From the NCBI GenBank assembly GCA_012295275.1, contig CM022670.1, positions 19,004,698-19,068,697 of the forward strand: a stretch of 64,000 bases of DNA, in the 5' to 3' direction. A program made the position numbers and the translations under genes. The stretch is from Chrysomallon squamiferum (taxonomy: Eukaryota > Mollusca > Gastropoda > Neomphalida > Peltospiridae). Below are positions 62,505 through 64,000 of the stretch, piece by piece; position 1 is the stretch's first letter, and every line of letters starts with the position of its first letter. The notes beneath the pieces were generated by a model, which worked only from the letters and a program-made list of their open reading frames with translations, was not told the DNA's origin and did not search any database.

Positions 62505-64000
62505 GGAAGAGATAGAACTGATATTTAAAGATACACAAATATTACAAAACATATCAATTAATAAAGTCAGCAACAATAAATGGGAAGGAATGAACAAGAG
62601 TGTCAAAAAAAAAGAGAAAAAGGTTGAAGATAACTTTTATTTCAAAAGAAGTAAAATGCTTGTTTTTGCAGGCAGGAATTCAACCATAATACTGAACCGA
62701 GCATTAGACAGATTACCTTTTCAGTTAATTAAGTGACTTTAATGTTTCCTCAGTTAGACAGCCATATTCAGCATTAGTAATCCAGTGTCTGCAATGGTCA
62801 TCCTTGAATCATATTGACAAGTTCTTTACATTATTCTGGAACTCAAGAATGAAAATCTAATGGTGGAGAATTTCCCAGACAAAATAAAGTTTCCACTTAA
62901 AATAGTACATCATATAGTATATAATATATGAACTTGTCTCCATTTAAAAACAAGAATATAAACTAAGAAATTTGTATACAATTGTGTTTCCATTCTTTAA
63001 ATGTCATTAGTATTTTTTATTTTATGTTCTATTTCTATGCTTCAGCAATACACTATGACTTTATGTATTTCTTTATGGACTCAGACATACCTGAATATAT
63101 TATAAATTTACATTTTTATATAACTTATCATAAAGTATTTTATAATAAATGGGTTATGTCTATTTATTTTTTAAAAATCCATTTAATTTCAAAAGCACAA
63201 CATTCCTAATTATCTGACAATTAAATATTATTTTTATTTACTTTTCAGTTTACATAATACAAGTGTCTAATGATAAAATATTTACTGAATTTGTTCTTTC
63301 ACTCCTTGTTCTAAAGAAAATACAAAAATGAGCTCAGCATTTCTTTAACTGACTGACACAAACAGCCAGGATTTTAGCACATATTCCAGGCATGCACAGT
63401 AAATGTTTGCTCCAATGCTACCAATAGTATTGATTTGAAAAACTATCAGGATCTATCAGTACTCAGATTTGTTTAACACTCTGGTCTCTTTTTCTCTTGA
63501 GTACAGTAAATCAATTTGTGCTGTCAACAATAGATTCTATATTCAGACGACATGAAAATGTAATGCTGAACTAAATTAATTTTATTTATTCATAAATTAC
63601 TTATTTATTTATTAAAATGTGTAGCCAAGAGAAACTACTTTCACATGACTTAAATATATCTTAGTGTTTTGTTTTTATTCAGTTTATGTTATTTATTTAT
63701 TAATATTTGTACCATCAATTACAGAAATTCAGTTTACATGGCATAATTAGATCAAGTATTTTAAATTTCTATTTAAATACATTTTTATTTATATAAATTT
63801 GCACTATTAACTACAGAAACTATGTGAAGGTGATCTAAATCAAATCTATAATTTTGTTTATTTATTTATTTAAATTTGCATTGAAGTTTCAGAAGCTATA
63901 TTCAGGTAACTTTACAGATCACAGAATGAATTTTGTAAATATAGTATAAATAATTATTTCTGTAATTATTTCTTTATTTAGAATACAAGGAAGGAATGTC

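Larger units (their letters stand above)
54849..64000 (-). other. JIP3/4-like intron reaching the window edge
   Basis: At least 9.1 kb without a recognisable JIP exon; the upstream exons should lie past 64000. It carries (CA)n at 55002-55036, (AG)n at 56084-56196, poly-A at 56609-56638, AAAAT repeats at 57434-57501, (TATC)n at 58011-58052, poly-T at 59406-59427 and (AT)n at 62463-62502. A non-repetitive island lies at 61660-62080. Confidence 0.55.

Overview
This is AT-rich, repeat-laden animal nuclear DNA. Long introns, microexons, dense (AG)n/(CA)n/(AAT)n/(TATG)n arrays, small mariner- and hAT-like elements and tRNA-derived SINEs fit a mollusc, most likely a cephalopod such as an octopus. 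That assignment is an inference from style; no marker gene fixes the species.

Layout. Two recognisable protein genes are present, both read on the minus strand. (1) The left end holds the 5' part of an adenylyl cyclase type 9 gene (ADCY9-like). Its large first coding exon is 6750-8226, the following intron fills 1-6749 and the promoter side lies to the right of 8226. (2) The right part holds the 3' end of a JNK-interacting protein 3/4 gene (MAPK8IP3/SPAG9; sunday driver, UNC-16). Its last coding exon (46473-46591) and penultimate large exon (49727-49870) are clear, and two in-phase microexons of 24 and 30 nt (53355-53378 and 54819-54848) are predicted. The remaining upstream exons lie beyond base 64000. 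ADCY9 makes cAMP at the plasma membrane; JIP3/4 links JNK kinases and cargo to kinesin and dynein. Nothing in the sequence says they act together, but both human counterparts lie in 16p13.3, so the linkage may be ancient.

Between the two genes is about 28 kb (8.3-36.6 kb) with a different character. CpG is common there, while the two gene bodies are strongly CpG-poor. The CpG-poor zone runs on past the JIP stop codon to about 36.6 kb, which suggests a very long 3' UTR (about 9.8 kb) for the JIP gene. That zone contains a 12-nt perfect complement to the let-7 5' end on the transcribed strand.

The CpG-rich interval holds one convincing unrecognised coding sequence, a 313-codon open frame at 11725-12666 (+). 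It is built from degenerate tandem units (consensus about TEPRN..DS..S.GNA.FC.QK) and ends in a cationic amphipathic segment. The interval also holds most of the large (CT)n/(AG)n arrays, two hAT-like elements, SINE-like remnants and several high-complexity islands that could be regulatory. No rRNA, intact tRNA, CRISPR or bacterial feature was seen. Most other small open frames are low-complexity translations of microsatellites.
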